Shown in pieces: positions 37,475 through 46,981 of a DNA stretch of 55,123 bases. The notes below the pieces were generated by a model. The model was not told the DNA's origin, searched no databases, and saw only the letters and a list, made by a program, of their open reading frames with translations. Every line of letters starts with the position of its first letter. Positions within the stretch are counted from its first letter, which is position 1. The stretch is taken from positions 1 through 55,123 of the forward strand of contig NZ_JAAOZT010000011.1 of the NCBI RefSeq assembly GCF_011947285.1. The letters run 5' to 3'. The stretch comes from Glaciimonas immobilis (lineage in GTDB: Bacteria > Pseudomonadota > Gammaproteobacteria > Burkholderiales > Burkholderiaceae_D). Made by a program: the position numbers and the translations under genes.

Positions 37475-39077
37475 AGTAGTTAATCTATCGCGGCTGCAGT
37501 TTGCTGCCACCGCGATGTTCCATTTTTTATTTGTTCCCCTGACTCTCGGCCTCGCCTGGATTCTGGTCATTATGGAGTCGGTGTATGTCATGACTGGCAG
37601 CCCGATCTATAAAGACATGACGCGTTTCTGGGGCAAGCTGTTTGGGATTAACTTTGCGATGGGGATTGCTACCGGCATCACGCTGGAGTTCCAGTTTGGG
37701 ACTAACTGGTCCTACTACTCGCATTATGTTGGTGACATTTTCGGCACCCCGTTAGCGCTCGAAGGCATGATGGCGTTTTTCCTGGAATCGACCTTTGTGG
37801 GACTGTTTTTCTTTGGCTGGGATCGACTCTCCAAAGTCCAGCATTTGTTCATCACCTTTCTGGTAGCGCTGGGGTCAAGTTTATCTGCGTTATGGATTTT
37901 GATCGCTAACGGATGGATGAATAATCCGGTCGGAGCAGAATTCAACTATGCCACGATGCGCATGGAACTGACCAGTATCGTTGACGTCATTTTCAATCCG
38001 GTCGCGCAGGTGAAATTTGTTCACACTCTCTCTGCCGGTTATGTGGCCGCATCGATGTTTGTCCTGGGCATCTCCTCCTTTTACCTGTTAAAAGGACGCG
38101 ATACAGCCTTCGCCCTGCGTTCATTTGCCATTGCCGCCGGATTCGGTCTGGCCTCTACATTATCGGTCATCGTTCTTGGCGACGAGTCGGGCTACACAGC
38201 CGGTGAAGTCAACAAAGTCAAAATGGCGGCCATGGAAGCCGAATGGCACACGGAACCCGCGCCTGCTGGCATCACGGTATTTGGCTGGCCGAATGAAAAA
38301 GAACAGCGCACCGATTACGCTATTAAAATCCCCTACGTTTTGGGTCTGATTGGCACGCGTTCCGTAGATAAACAAATCACCGGCATCAGCGATTTAAAAA
38401 AACAGCATGAAGTGCGCATACGTAACGGCATGTTGGCCTACGCCGCCTTGACGCGGCTTAAATCCGGTGACAAATCGCCTGAAGCCATTGCCGCTTTCGA
38501 TAAGCTGAAGAACGATTTGGGATTCGGTTTACTATTAAAAAAATACACACCCGCCGTGATCGATGCGACCCCGCAGCAAATCGCGATGGCAGTCAATGAC
38601 ACCTTCCCTAAAATAGCACCGATGTTCTGGTCATTTCGGCTGATGGTGGGACTAGGCATCTTGTTTCTGTTTATTTTCTCCACCTCATTCTATTTCCTTA
38701 TCCGCAAAAAACTGGCACAACAACGCTGGCTTTTGCGTCTGGCGATGTACAGCATTCCTTTGCCGTGGGTCGCGATTGAACTAGGTTGGGTCCTTGCCGA
38801 ATACGGCCGTCAACCATGGACTATTTCCGGCATTCTGCCCACCCATTTATCGGCATCGACCTTGCAGCCGTCGAGCTTGTATTTCAGTCTCGCCGGATTT
38901 CTTTTCTTCTATAGCTTCCTGTTCGTAGTCGAAATGATTCTGATGGTGAAATATGCACGACGTGGCCCGAGCAGTCTGCATACAGGTAAATATCATTGGG
39001 AATTACCGGAACAAAAAACGACACCGCCGTTAAATAAACGCGCCCCCAAAACGGTAGCCTCAGAGGAAACACCATGA
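37458..39077 (+). CDS. cydA: Cytochrome bd ubiquinol oxidase subunit I
   Basis: 539 residues. The haem b595 ligand is His22 in [16 protein letters not shown]; other landmarks are [31 protein letters not shown], the Q-loop region with a long insertion ([20 protein letters not shown]) and [13 protein letters not shown]. The long Q-loop matches the E. coli bd-I type rather than the cyanide-insensitive short form. It oxidises ubiquinol and reduces oxygen with high affinity at the inner membrane. Confidence 0.95.
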   Translation: MIPIDEVVNLSRLQFAATAMFHFLFVPLTLGLAWILVIMESVYVMTGSPIYKDMTRFWGKLFGINFAMGIATGITLEFQFGTNWSYYSHYVGDIFGTPLALEGMMAFFLESTFVGLFFFGWDRLSKVQHLFITFLVALGSSLSALWILIANGWMNNPVGAEFNYATMRMELTSIVDVIFNPVAQVKFVHTLSAGYVAASMFVLGISSFYLLKGRDTAFALRSFAIAAGFGLASTLSVIVLGDESGYTAGEVNKVKMAAMEAEWHTEPAPAGITVFGWPNEKEQRTDYAIKIPYVLGLIGTRSVDKQITGISDLKKQHEVRIRNGMLAYAALTRLKSGDKSPEAIAAFDKLKNDLGFGLLLKKYTPAVIDATPQQIAMAVNDTFPKIAPMFWSFRLMVGLGILFLFIFSTSFYFLIRKKLAQQRWLLRLAMYSIPLPWVAIELGWVLAEYGRQPWTISGILPTHLSASTLQPSSLYFSLAGFLFFYSFLFVVEMILMVKYARRGPSSLHTGKYHWELPEQKTTPPLNKRAPKTVASEETP

Positions 39078-40216
39078 TCTTTGACTATGAAACATTAAAA
39101 ATAATCTGGTGGGGCTTCGTTGGGGTGCTACTGGTAGGCTTTGCATTGACCGGCGGCTTTGACTTTGGCGTCGGCATCATGTTACCGTTTATTGGCAAGA
39201 CCGACACCGAACGGCGCGTCGTCATCAATTCTATCGGCAGCACGTGGGAAGGCAACCAAACCTGGTTCATCACCGCTGGCGGTGCACTGTTCGCGGTCTG
39301 GCCTCTGGTCTATGGCGCCGCATTTTCCGGCTTTTACGTTGCCTTGATGTTGTTACTGTTTTCTTTGTTCTTTCGCCCGGTCGGATTTGATTATCGCAGT
39401 AAGATCGCCGATCCGCGCTGGCGACACTTTTGGGATTGGGGATTGTTCGCAGGGGGTTTGGTACCGGCATTGATATTTGGCGTTGCGTTCGGGAATCTTC
39501 TTTTGGGCGTGCCATTCCATTACGACGATACTATGCGGGTTGAATATGTCGGTGGTTTCTTCGGATTACTGAATCCGTTTGGGCTATTATCGGGCGTCCT
39601 CAGCATCGCCATGTTAGTCATGCACGGTGCAGGCTTTCTGCAAGTTAAAACAGATGCGCTGATCGCCTTACGAGCGCGCAAGATTGCTATCGGTGCGGCG
39701 CTCGTGACCATCGTATTATTTATTATCGGCGGATATTGGATTGCCTTTGGTATCGATGGCTATCGCATCACCGCGATGCCAGACGCCAATAGTGCCTTTA
39801 TGCCCACTGCCAAAACGGTCATCTCTGCAAGCGGTGCCTGGATGGATAACTATACAAAATGGCCGGTAACGTGGACATTGCCGATTATAGCTCTGGTCGC
39901 AGCGGTGTTATGTATCGCGTTCAGTTGGACGCGCAAGGCATTACCGGCGTTCCTGTCCAGCGGCCTGGCAGTGACGTGCATTATTCTGACCGCAGGTACC
40001 GCAATGTTCCCGTTTGTGATGCCTTCGTCACTTGATCCGGGCAGCAGTTTGACCGTGTGGGACGCGGTTTCAAGTTACAAGACGCTTGGCATCATGTTCT
40101 GGGTAGTGGTGATCATGCTGCCGATCATCATCCTGTATACCAGTTGGGTTTACCGGATCATGCGCGGAAAAGTAACCATTCAGGACATTCACGACAACGA
40201 ACATACCGCTTATTGA
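39074..40216 (+). CDS. cydB: Cytochrome bd ubiquinol oxidase subunit II
   Basis: 380 residues, about nine membrane segments. Typical start [25 protein letters not shown], then [25 protein letters not shown] and [11 protein letters not shown]. It partners CydA in the bd oxidase. Its ATG overlaps the cydA stop (ATGA). Confidence 0.95.
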   Translation: MIFDYETLKIIWWGFVGVLLVGFALTGGFDFGVGIMLPFIGKTDTERRVVINSIGSTWEGNQTWFITAGGALFAVWPLVYGAAFSGFYVALMLLLFSLFFRPVGFDYRSKIADPRWRHFWDWGLFAGGLVPALIFGVAFGNLLLGVPFHYDDTMRVEYVGGFFGLLNPFGLLSGVLSIAMLVMHGAGFLQVKTDALIALRARKIAIGAALVTIVLFIIGGYWIAFGIDGYRITAMPDANSAFMPTAKTVISASGAWMDNYTKWPVTWTLPIIALVAAVLCIAFSWTRKALPAFLSSGLAVTCIILTAGTAMFPFVMPSSLDPGSSLTVWDAVSSYKTLGIMFWVVVIMLPIIILYTSWVYRIMRGKVTIQDIHDNEHTAY

Positions 40217-40300
40217 TCGCTAATGATCGCTATAGCTATAAATGATGCTTAATTTTGCGGCCCCTGGCTTCAATAAATGACATAACAGAGGAAAACGCTT

Positions 40301-40474
40301 ATGTGGTACTTCGCATGGATTTTAGGAGTGGGATTAGCGCTCGCATTCGGCATCATAAATGTGATGTGGCTAGAGTCAAATTACGCTTTTGGTAGCCGCG
40401 ATGAGGACACCACACGCGGGCGATTTGAAGATGCTGCCAGAGAAGAGGAGGAGGAAAGAGTGCGTAAAAAGTAA
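40301..40474 (+). CDS. cydX: Cytochrome bd small subunit CydX
   Basis: 57 residues, too short for most gene finders. It begins MWYFAWILGVGLALAFGIIN, the canonical CydX/YbgT membrane helix, followed by MWLESNYAFGSRDE and a charged tail (REEEEERVRKK). AGAGG lies about 12 bases upstream. It stabilises the bd oxidase. It is 84 bases after cydB and completes the operon. Confidence 0.9.
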   Translation: MWYFAWILGVGLALAFGIINVMWLESNYAFGSRDEDTTRGRFEDAAREEEEERVRKK

Positions 40475-41196
40475 GGGGTGCAAAATAGCAGCAATAGAAA
40501 GTTATGCGGATTTGATATATCTCGTATCAAAACATGAAATTGGGAAACTGATCTGGGCGTCCTTATACTCTGCTTACTAAACACTTTCTGCGGAAAACCA
40601 TCATGACCACGCAAAACATCCCCCTTTCTGCTAACGACTTTAACACGGTCGCCGATACCGCAGCCCTAACCGGTGGTGTGGTCAAACAAAGTCTTCTGCA
40701 AAAAATATTTTTGCTGTGGATTAAGCCTTACGAAAATGCAGGTGGTTTCATTCCCCATATCTAAGACATTTTTTCTTCACCATCAAAACGTTATTAGTAA
40801 CGTTATTATTAACGTTATGCGCGGCTTAGAAGAGAGCGATCAAAACCAGAAGCACCCAAGTAGTCAGGTGTTCGTTTGACAGGCGTCGTTATTCCTGCTT
40901 GGAAACGACGCGCTATCGGTTTTTCGCGAAGCGTTAATTCCCCATTCAAGACCGCCACACGGCCCTGCACCAGCATTGCGCACCCTTATAGATCTCTCGC
41001 GTTCAGCGGTTCTTTCAAGAACCTTTGCTGGCAACGAAAAAGAATTTCGAGCCTGCTGATCTGACAAGCGGTGAAAATTTCAGATGGTTATATTAATCAA
41101 AAATCCCGCCCCCGATTAATGCGCTCTGGAATGGCTTAAACTGCTTATTTGAAGTAGGAAAGTCCCACGAAATTAACGCACCGGCCCGGCGCCGCC
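40475..41196. other. Gene-poor region after cydX
   Basis: 722 bases. A 53-codon plus-strand frame at 40603-40764 starts MTTQNIPLSANDFNTVAD and may be a small gene or a relic; no family recognised and only weak ribosome site. Three AACGTTAT repeats follow at 40787-40818. No terminator with a clear U-run was seen for the cyd operon. Confidence 0.4.
40787..40818. repeat. Three AACGTTAT repeats at 12-base spacing
   Basis: AACGTTAT starts at 40787, 40799 and 40811, exactly 12 bases apart. Each copy contains the palindrome AACGTT. Function unknown; helical-like phasing suggests a possible protein-binding array, but simple AT-rich repetition is also possible. Confidence 0.6.
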
Positions 41197-41421
41197 TCAA
41201 GGCCTCTTATATTCCTTGCCCGCCTTGTTGTTATCCATCCTATCTTTGTTCATGTCATCATTGTGCATCCGGTTCTTGTGCATTTTTTTCTTCATGTGCT
41301 TTTTCTGTGCCATGGAATCCTTGCCTATTGTTTCGTTTTTATTCGTGTCGCTTTGCGCCAATGCCGTGCCAAAACCGATCGCCATCAAGGCTGCGAAAGC
41401 CGTCATCAATAATTTATTCAT
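41197..41421 (-). CDS. Secreted Met/Lys/His-rich small protein, MXKDX-repeat type
   Basis: 74 residues: a clear signal peptide (KLLMTAFAALMAIGFGTALA) then a highly charged mature part with recurring Met-spaced units (HMKKKMHKNRMHNDDMNKDRMD). This resembles the pentapeptide MXKDX-repeat proteins of Burkholderiales in a degenerate form. Met/His-rich composition suggests metal binding in the periplasm, but no function is established. Single gene. Confidence 0.65.
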   Translation of the reverse strand: MNKLLMTAFAALMAIGFGTALAQSDTNKNETIGKDSMAQKKHMKKKMHKNRMHNDDMNKDRMDNNKAGKEYKRP

Positions 41422-41496
41422 TCACGACTCCTTCAAGGGGAAATGCACAAAAATTTGTAAGCTGATTAGCAGTTAATGCGGCAGTCCACATTTTAT

Positions 41497-41922
41497 TCAT
41501 GATTCCAACTTTACATCCATCGTAATGTTTGCCTTCATTAATTTAGATACAGGACAACCGATCTTTGCTTGATTTGCAATCTCCTCAAACTTCGCTTGAT
41601 CTGCACCTGGAATTTTTGCCACCACACTAAGATGACTGGCAGTGATCTCGAAGCCGTCCCCTACCTTCTCCAGAGTAACTTTGGCATGCGTTTCGATTTT
41701 TTCTGGCGTTAAACCGGACTCTCCAAGCATTAAAGAAAGTGCCATCGAAAAACAAGCGGCGTGCGCGGCACCAATCAATTCCTCGGGATTAGTACCGTCG
41801 CCATTTTCAAATCTTGCCTTGAAACCATAAGGCGCATCGTTGAGCACCCCGGTCTCGGTAGAAATAGTCCCACCTCCATCTTTAAAACCGCCCTTCCAGA
41901 TTGCCCATGCCGTCTTAATCAT
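41497..41922 (-). CDS. osmC: OsmC family peroxiredoxin
   Basis: 141 residues, standard OsmC length. Arg37 and Glu48 (TNPEELIGAAHAACFSM) with the peroxidatic Cys57 and resolving Cys123 (KIGCPVSKLM) are all present. OsmC/Ohr enzymes reduce organic hydroperoxides; the HAACFSMAL form and length favour OsmC. AAGGAG lies about 7 bases before the ATG. A 9-base tandem repeat (ATATGTGAG) sits just upstream at 41936-41962. Confidence 0.9.
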   Translation of the reverse strand: MIKTAWAIWKGGFKDGGGTISTETGVLNDAPYGFKARFENGDGTNPEELIGAAHAACFSMALSLMLGESGLTPEKIETHAKVTLEKVGDGFEITASHLSVVAKIPGADQAKFEEIANQAKIGCPVSKLMKANITMDVKLES

Positions 41923-42300
41923 GATAGCTCCTTATATATGTGAGATATGTGAGATATGTTGGAAAAGGACGCCGCTTTTACAGCGAACTTTTATGGGACA
42001 CTTGATGCAGCAAAAAATTGCAAGAATATTGCGGTTTTATTATGCGATGATTATTTTGCCGTTTTAATACGCCATCCGGCAGGTCGTCCTATCAATCCGA
42101 ATGCTTAGGGGCTCTGCCTATTGAGGAGATCGCACGCAACGCTTGCGGTTCAAATCGGGATCAAATTAGTTATCGCCTCAACCGATCTTGTTTTAAACAA
42201 CGGGGTGGATTGCGCTTTGCGTCGTTATTAACCGGGACCGGCATCGCGCAATTTTTTGTCCTGCAAGAAACGCGGTACCGCCAATCTCAAATTGAAACAA
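41923..42300. other. Intergenic region with a possible AraC HTH relic
   Basis: 378 bases between the OsmC start and the SemiSWEET stop. Contains the 9-base repeats near 41940 and, at 42102-42290 (+), a frame reading LPIEEIARNACGSNRDQISY that resembles the second helix-turn-helix of AraC-family regulators without a start or a full domain. Confidence 0.4.
42102..42290 (+). pseudogene. Possible AraC-family HTH fragment
   Basis: The frame reads ALPIEEIARNACGSNRDQISYRLNR, close to the AraC pattern (lsleeiA..aGFgs.dqlsy.FKR) but with the glycine-phenylalanine step damaged. No upstream coding sequence joins it. Probably a decayed remnant. Confidence 0.35.
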
Positions 42301-42579
42301 TCAGCCCCGGGGCGTGTCATCGGAATTTTTACGATTCTTAAAATATAGCACCTGCCCAATCAATGCCGTAATTAATAAAAATACATTTGAAAAGACGAAA
42401 ACCCAGTTATCCAGAAGAATACTATAAATGACAAAACCGGCGGAAGCGGTCAACTGGCCTATAAAAAGCCAGCGAGAGACTCCTGCTGTGCTCTTGGTTT
42501 TCCACTGAGTGTACACTTGACGGGAAATCGTCAAACACAAGACGATGGTACTAAACCAGCCGACCAGCTCGGTGATCAT
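42301..42579 (-). CDS. SemiSWEET/PQ-loop small membrane transporter
   Basis: 92 residues with three membrane helices, as in bacterial SemiSWEETs that act as dimers. MITELVGWFSTIVLCLTISRQVYTQW opens helix 1 with a PQ-loop-like turn, KTKSTAGVSRWLFIGQLTASAGFVIYSILLDNWVFVFSNVFLLITALIG completes helices 2 and 3. These carry small sugars across the inner membrane. The ATG overlaps the stop of a 38-codon upstream ORF (ATGA), so translation may be coupled. Confidence 0.8.
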   Translation of the reverse strand: MITELVGWFSTIVLCLTISRQVYTQWKTKSTAGVSRWLFIGQLTASAGFVIYSILLDNWVFVFSNVFLLITALIGQVLYFKNRKNSDDTPRG

Positions 42580-42692
42580 TGCGCAGACTGCTTAGATGAA
42601 AGTAACGAAAGCTTGCCTTTTGGCAAGTCCGGTGAAGGCCTTAACGACTGTGCCACTCTTCCGTTTTTAAGCCCATGCTCATGCATAAACAT
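42576..42692 (-). CDS. 38-residue leader ORF overlapping the SemiSWEET gene
   Basis: ATG at 42692 preceded by a strong GAGGAG; product begins MFMHEHGLKNGRVAQSL and ends SSKQSAQ. Its TGA overlaps the transporter ATG as ATGA. It includes a stem CTTGCC-AAAA-GGCAAG around 42612-42628. It may be a coupling leader peptide or a small real protein; no family recognised. Confidence 0.5.
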   Translation of the reverse strand: MFMHEHGLKNGRVAQSLRPSPDLPKGKLSLLSSKQSAQ

Positions 42693-43334
42693 CGCTCCTC
42701 AGAAAATATGGGCCGAGTAACAGACCTATCAGAGCAGCAACATCAGCAAGCCGTCCGTCCCGTAGCCCGAACTGACAGGAATTTTGCTGAGATACGCACT
42801 GATTGCCGATTTTTCGGCAGCAAATAGCGTAGCGCGAATAATTGCGCCGAGGGTCACATCGCACCAGGCGATCAGCACACCGGTAGATAATGTAGATGAT
42901 AGCCGGTATCAGAATGAATACGATCAATACTATCGTTTTGTAAATAACACGAATGTTGCATCGATCACGTCCGTTTCACAGACCGTGCTCAGAGTAAAGA
43001 GCGTCACGCCTACTGCAAGGGAAATCAGTAAAATCTATATCACTACGCACGAGTTACAAGTGTTATCGATCAATGCAGGCGATGCCATAGGGGAAAAGCT
43101 GATTCTGGTGAGGGAGAGGAAGAGGCCACATCATAAACCTTGCGCGCTGCCGAAGAACGGAGGAAATCATGGGCAAGATAAAGTTGTTGGCCGGTACGCT
43201 AAGTTGTAGACGAACACGACGGAGATGGGGCGAAGGCACCCAACTGCTCCAATTAACGATCACCGTAAAATCGATTGCAATAGTTACAGCCGCACACCAA
43301 ACGCGAGTCAGGCATGCGGCATCAACGCCGCCAG
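42693..43334. other. Gene-poor region between SemiSWEET leader and PBP1A
   Basis: 642 bases. A 141-codon plus-strand frame (42784-43209) and shorter minus-strand frames exist, but none has a ribosome site or recognisable family. A minus-strand frame near 42730-42890 reads protein-like (DVTLGAIIRATLFAAEKSAI) without a start, suggesting another relic. Confidence 0.4.
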
Positions 43335-45815
43335 TCAATGCCCGCCGAATAGCTTCAAAATACTATTTTTTTCGTCGTCCTCCGGCGTGGCGGGCGTTCC
43401 ATCTTCATTCAGGCCAAAGTTGCCGCCTACGCCCAGTGACGCTATAAAGCCGTTGCCCGGGGTGAAGTTATCAAAATACAGTTCCCCATTAATAGTCGTG
43501 ACACCGGCTGGCATGGCCATTTGCACCTGCGGTACGCCGCGTAATGCGTGCCCCATGTAACCGACCCAGATTGGTAACGCCAGTTGCGCGCCAAACTCGC
43601 GGCTACCCAGCGTTTTGGGTTGATCGAAACCCATCCACGCCACCGCGACCAAAGAGTTTTGATAACCCGCAAACCAGCCATCGAAAGCATCGTTGGTGGT
43701 GCCCGTTTTACCCGCAATATCAGTGCGCCCCAGCACATTGGTCCCCGATCCCGTACCGCGCTGTGCCACAGTTTGCAACAGGCTGGTCATGATATAGCTG
43801 TTGCGCGCATCCAGAACGCGCGTCCCGTTTTGGCCCGCGATCTCTGGTTGTGCACGCGATAACGCTACGCCATGGGCATCCACCACTTCAGAAATCAGAT
43901 ACGGATTAACACGGTAGCCGCCGTTAGCCAGCACCGCATAAGCGCCCGCCAATTGCAGCGGCGTGGTTTGCCCGGCACCCAGTGCAGTCGGCAAATAGGC
44001 CGGAATCTTATCCAGATCGAATCCAAAATGCGAGGTCACAAAATCCTGCGCATATTTAGCACCGATGGCGTCCATCAAACGTACCGTGACCAGATTTTTG
44101 GAGCGTTGCAAACCGGTTCGCAATGGCATTGGACCATCGGGAGAGTCGTCATCTTTCGGCTCCCAGTTAGGCTGCCCCGGACCGCCGGGAAATGAAACCG
44201 GCGCATCGTTAATGATGGACGCCGGTCCGAAGCCCTTTTCAAGGGCCGCGGAATAAATAAACGGTTTGAAGGTCGATCCCGGCTGACGCCACGCTTGGGT
44301 AACGTGATTGAACTTATTTTGATTAAAGTCAAAACCGCCAATTAATGTCTTGATCGCGCCCGTCTGCGGCGTCAGTGCCACCAGAGTCGCTTCAACCGAA
44401 GGCAGTTGTGTGATTTGCCATCCCTTTGGCGTCTGAATAACCCGTATCACCGAGCCGGGCTGAATGCGGATACCTTTCGATGCTTTGGAACTTAGGCCTG
44501 CCGCGGCAAAACGCAAACCGTCACCGGTAATCGTCACGATGGCGTCGTTACGCAACATCACCTGAACCTGTTTAGCCGACGCGCTCAATACTACGCCTGG
44601 CACAATATCATCGTTGTCCGGCTTGCCGTCTAAAGCGTCGCCGACGGCATCCTCACGCTCACTCGCGCTTGCAGGTAATTCGATCAGACCTTCCGGACCG
44701 CGGTAACCGTGGCGACGATCATAATCCATGACACCTTTACGCACCGCCTCATAACCAGCCTGCTGGTCGGCTGAGTCAAGCGTGGTGGTGACACTGAGGC
44801 CGCGGGTATAAATCGAATCATTATATTGGGCGTACAGCATCTGGCGCACCATTTCGGTCGCATATTCCGCATGCACACTGTAGGTGTTGCCACGCGTCTT
44901 GACTTTGATATCTTCTACCATGGCCTGATCGTATTCGGGCTTGCTGATAAAATCCAGGTCCAACATGCGCTTTAAAATATATTCCTGACGTATCCGCGCA
45001 CGTTTTGGATTGACTACCGGATTGTAGGCAGACGGCGCTTTTGGCAAACCCGCCAGCATTGCTGCCTGCGCCAGTGTAACGTCCTTCAGCTCCTTGCCAA
45101 AGTAGGCACGTGCGGCGGCGGCAAAACCGAAGGAGCGCTGTCCCAGAAAAATCTGATTCATGTAAACTTCGAGAATCTGATCTTTGGTCAATGCCGATTC
45201 AATTTTGTAGGCCAGTAAAATTTCATAAATCTTGCGCGAATAAGTTTTTTCACTGGACAGAAACACGTTACGCGCAACCTGCATCGTGATCGTACTGGCC
45301 CCTTGCGAAGCACCGCCATGCATGATGTCGGTCACTATGGCGCGCGCAATGCCGATCAAATCAATACCGCCGTGCTGATAAAATCGGGCATCTTCGATAG
45401 CAAGGACCGCGTTCTTCATATTGGCGGGAATATCCTGCAATTTCACCAGGCTGCGACGCTCCTCGCCAAATTCACCAATCAACACATGGTCTGCCGTGTA
45501 GATACGCAATGGCACTTTAGGCCGATAATCCGTAATCGCACCCAAATCCGGCAATTGCGGCTGCATCACGACCAGTGCGTATGAAACCAGCAAGCCACAA
45601 ATCACCGCACCCGCCAGAATCAACCCGCCGAACGTGAATAGCAAGCCATGCAATAACGTTCCCGCTTGCTTTCTTGGGTTGCGGAAAATGGACCGACGGC
45701 TGATCGAGATAAGCGATGATGTCGAGAGGTCGAGATCATCACCATTAATAACGTTATTAATGGCAGCACCGCGCTTGTTTACATTACTTTTAAGAAATTT
45801 TATTAGGAATAACAT
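43335..45815 (-). CDS. mrcA: Penicillin-binding protein 1A
   Basis: 826 residues, bifunctional. Membrane helix at about 55-83; glycosyltransferase (GT51) with catalytic Glu141 in EDARFYQHGGID, GASTITMQVARN and GQRSFGFAAAARAYFGK; an OB-like insert; transpeptidase with STFK (Ser514, Lys517), SKN at 572-574 and KTGT at 703-706. It polymerises and cross-links peptidoglycan in the periplasm. The N-terminal 40 residues are polar and atypical and contain an 18-bp DNA palindrome, but no later ATG exists before the helix, so the upstream start is kept. Confidence 0.93.
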   Translation of the reverse strand: MLFLIKFLKSNVNKRGAAINNVINGDDLDLSTSSLISISRRSIFRNPRKQAGTLLHGLLFTFGGLILAGAVICGLLVSYALVVMQPQLPDLGAITDYRPKVPLRIYTADHVLIGEFGEERRSLVKLQDIPANMKNAVLAIEDARFYQHGGIDLIGIARAIVTDIMHGGASQGASTITMQVARNVFLSSEKTYSRKIYEILLAYKIESALTKDQILEVYMNQIFLGQRSFGFAAAARAYFGKELKDVTLAQAAMLAGLPKAPSAYNPVVNPKRARIRQEYILKRMLDLDFISKPEYDQAMVEDIKVKTRGNTYSVHAEYATEMVRQMLYAQYNDSIYTRGLSVTTTLDSADQQAGYEAVRKGVMDYDRRHGYRGPEGLIELPASASEREDAVGDALDGKPDNDDIVPGVVLSASAKQVQVMLRNDAIVTITGDGLRFAAAGLSSKASKGIRIQPGSVIRVIQTPKGWQITQLPSVEATLVALTPQTGAIKTLIGGFDFNQNKFNHVTQAWRQPGSTFKPFIYSAALEKGFGPASIINDAPVSFPGGPGQPNWEPKDDDSPDGPMPLRTGLQRSKNLVTVRLMDAIGAKYAQDFVTSHFGFDLDKIPAYLPTALGAGQTTPLQLAGAYAVLANGGYRVNPYLISEVVDAHGVALSRAQPEIAGQNGTRVLDARNSYIMTSLLQTVAQRGTGSGTNVLGRTDIAGKTGTTNDAFDGWFAGYQNSLVAVAWMGFDQPKTLGSREFGAQLALPIWVGYMGHALRGVPQVQMAMPAGVTTINGELYFDNFTPGNGFIASLGVGGNFGLNEDGTPATPEDDEKNSILKLFGGH
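45743..45760. repeat. Perfect 18-bp palindrome inside the PBP1A 5' end
   Basis: ATTAATAACGTTATTAAT is fully self-complementary and contains the AACGTTAT unit also repeated at 40787-40818. It lies in codons of the atypical N-terminal tail. Confidence 0.6.
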
Positions 45816-46029
45816 AACTGTATTGGCTAAGAGTAGCCGTACATGCTACAACATGCAGGCCAAACCCCCAAGAATCGTCTGTAAGCAGAGGTAACATTTT
45901 CCATAAATAAGGTCAAATCTCACGATTCTGCGCCAACTCGGGCGCGCATTTATGCAAACAAGTGCCCCGCGATATGCGTCCCAACTTACCAAGGTAATCG
46001 TCGGTATAGTCCACGATCCGGACCACGAT

Positions 46030-46881
46030 CTACGCTGTAAGCAGTGATTGAATCATCTCGTCAGTCGCGCTGGCTGCAGCATCTGGCGTTTCTAGCGGAA
46101 ATAAATGATCGCCCGGCAGCATCCGGATATGGCGACCGACCAAACGCCGCGTGGCCGCCATTCCGGCTTGTCGGCACTCGACTGAATCAACACCCCCGAT
46201 AAAACCGACAGGAACCGGATATCCCGCTTTGATTACCTGACCTAGATGATGGGGCAAGGTGAGGTATACCGCGGTTTCAATATCGCGCCTGAAACGCAAT
46301 TTGACACTACCAGGTTGCTCTACCGTGCCGTGCTCAATGTAGTCACGCAACACCTCTTCGGGCCAACTGGCGAATACTTGTTTAGTCGAAAAATGCCGAA
46401 AGACCGCTTCCGCATCCGGCCATTGATTGCGGCGCTTGATGGAGTAGCGGGCCGGTGACCATCGATGGGCGACGTTAAATGCTTTTGCCACGCGCAGCAA
46501 GACCGCGCGCCAGCCGACGCTCACAGGGCTATCCAGCAACACGACGCATCGCACCAAATCAGGACGCTGTCTGGCCGCCATTAAGGACAAAAGCCCTCCC
46601 AGCGAATGACCGACCAGAATCACCTGGTCTTTATAACGCGCAAGCAGTTCGTCGACCAGTTCCTGCACCAACGCAGGCCAGCCGTCGGTCACGGGATACG
46701 CGGGATTGTGCGCATGGATTGCCAGCGCACGGACATCGTAAGTGTTGCCCAGCAACTCAAGGTAACGCCGGTAGGTCCCCGCCGGAAAACTGTTTCCGTG
46801 TGCAAAATGCACGATGGGCCGGGTCGAAGACGTTTGAGTAGTGCTGGCGGGTGAGCTCGGTGGTGTAGTTAATAGGATCAT
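46030..46881 (-). CDS. Alpha/beta hydrolase
   Basis: 283 residues. The core starts RPIVHFAHGNSFPAGTYRR; nucleophile elbow GHSLGG with its serine, an acid region around GFIGGVDSVE, and the His in MLPGDHLFPLE. No signal peptide. The family covers esterases and lipases; the substrate is unspecified. Single gene between PBP1A and comEC. Confidence 0.86.
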   Translation of the reverse strand: MILLTTPPSSPASTTQTSSTRPIVHFAHGNSFPAGTYRRYLELLGNTYDVRALAIHAHNPAYPVTDGWPALVQELVDELLARYKDQVILVGHSLGGLLSLMAARQRPDLVRCVVLLDSPVSVGWRAVLLRVAKAFNVAHRWSPARYSIKRRNQWPDAEAVFRHFSTKQVFASWPEEVLRDYIEHGTVEQPGSVKLRFRRDIETAVYLTLPHHLGQVIKAGYPVPVGFIGGVDSVECRQAGMAATRRLVGRHIRMLPGDHLFPLETPDAAASATDEMIQSLLTA

Positions 46882-46981
46882 GGAGGAAATATAATGGCAA
46901 GTTCGAGTTCGAGCGGGACTTCGCGGACTCTATTAAAGCCCTAACCCGCAATTGTAACAAACCAAATTTTAGAGTTGACGC

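Noticed and set aside
42784-43209. 141-codon plus-strand frame before PBP1A
   Set aside because: No recognisable family or ribosome site; composition unlike nearby proteins.
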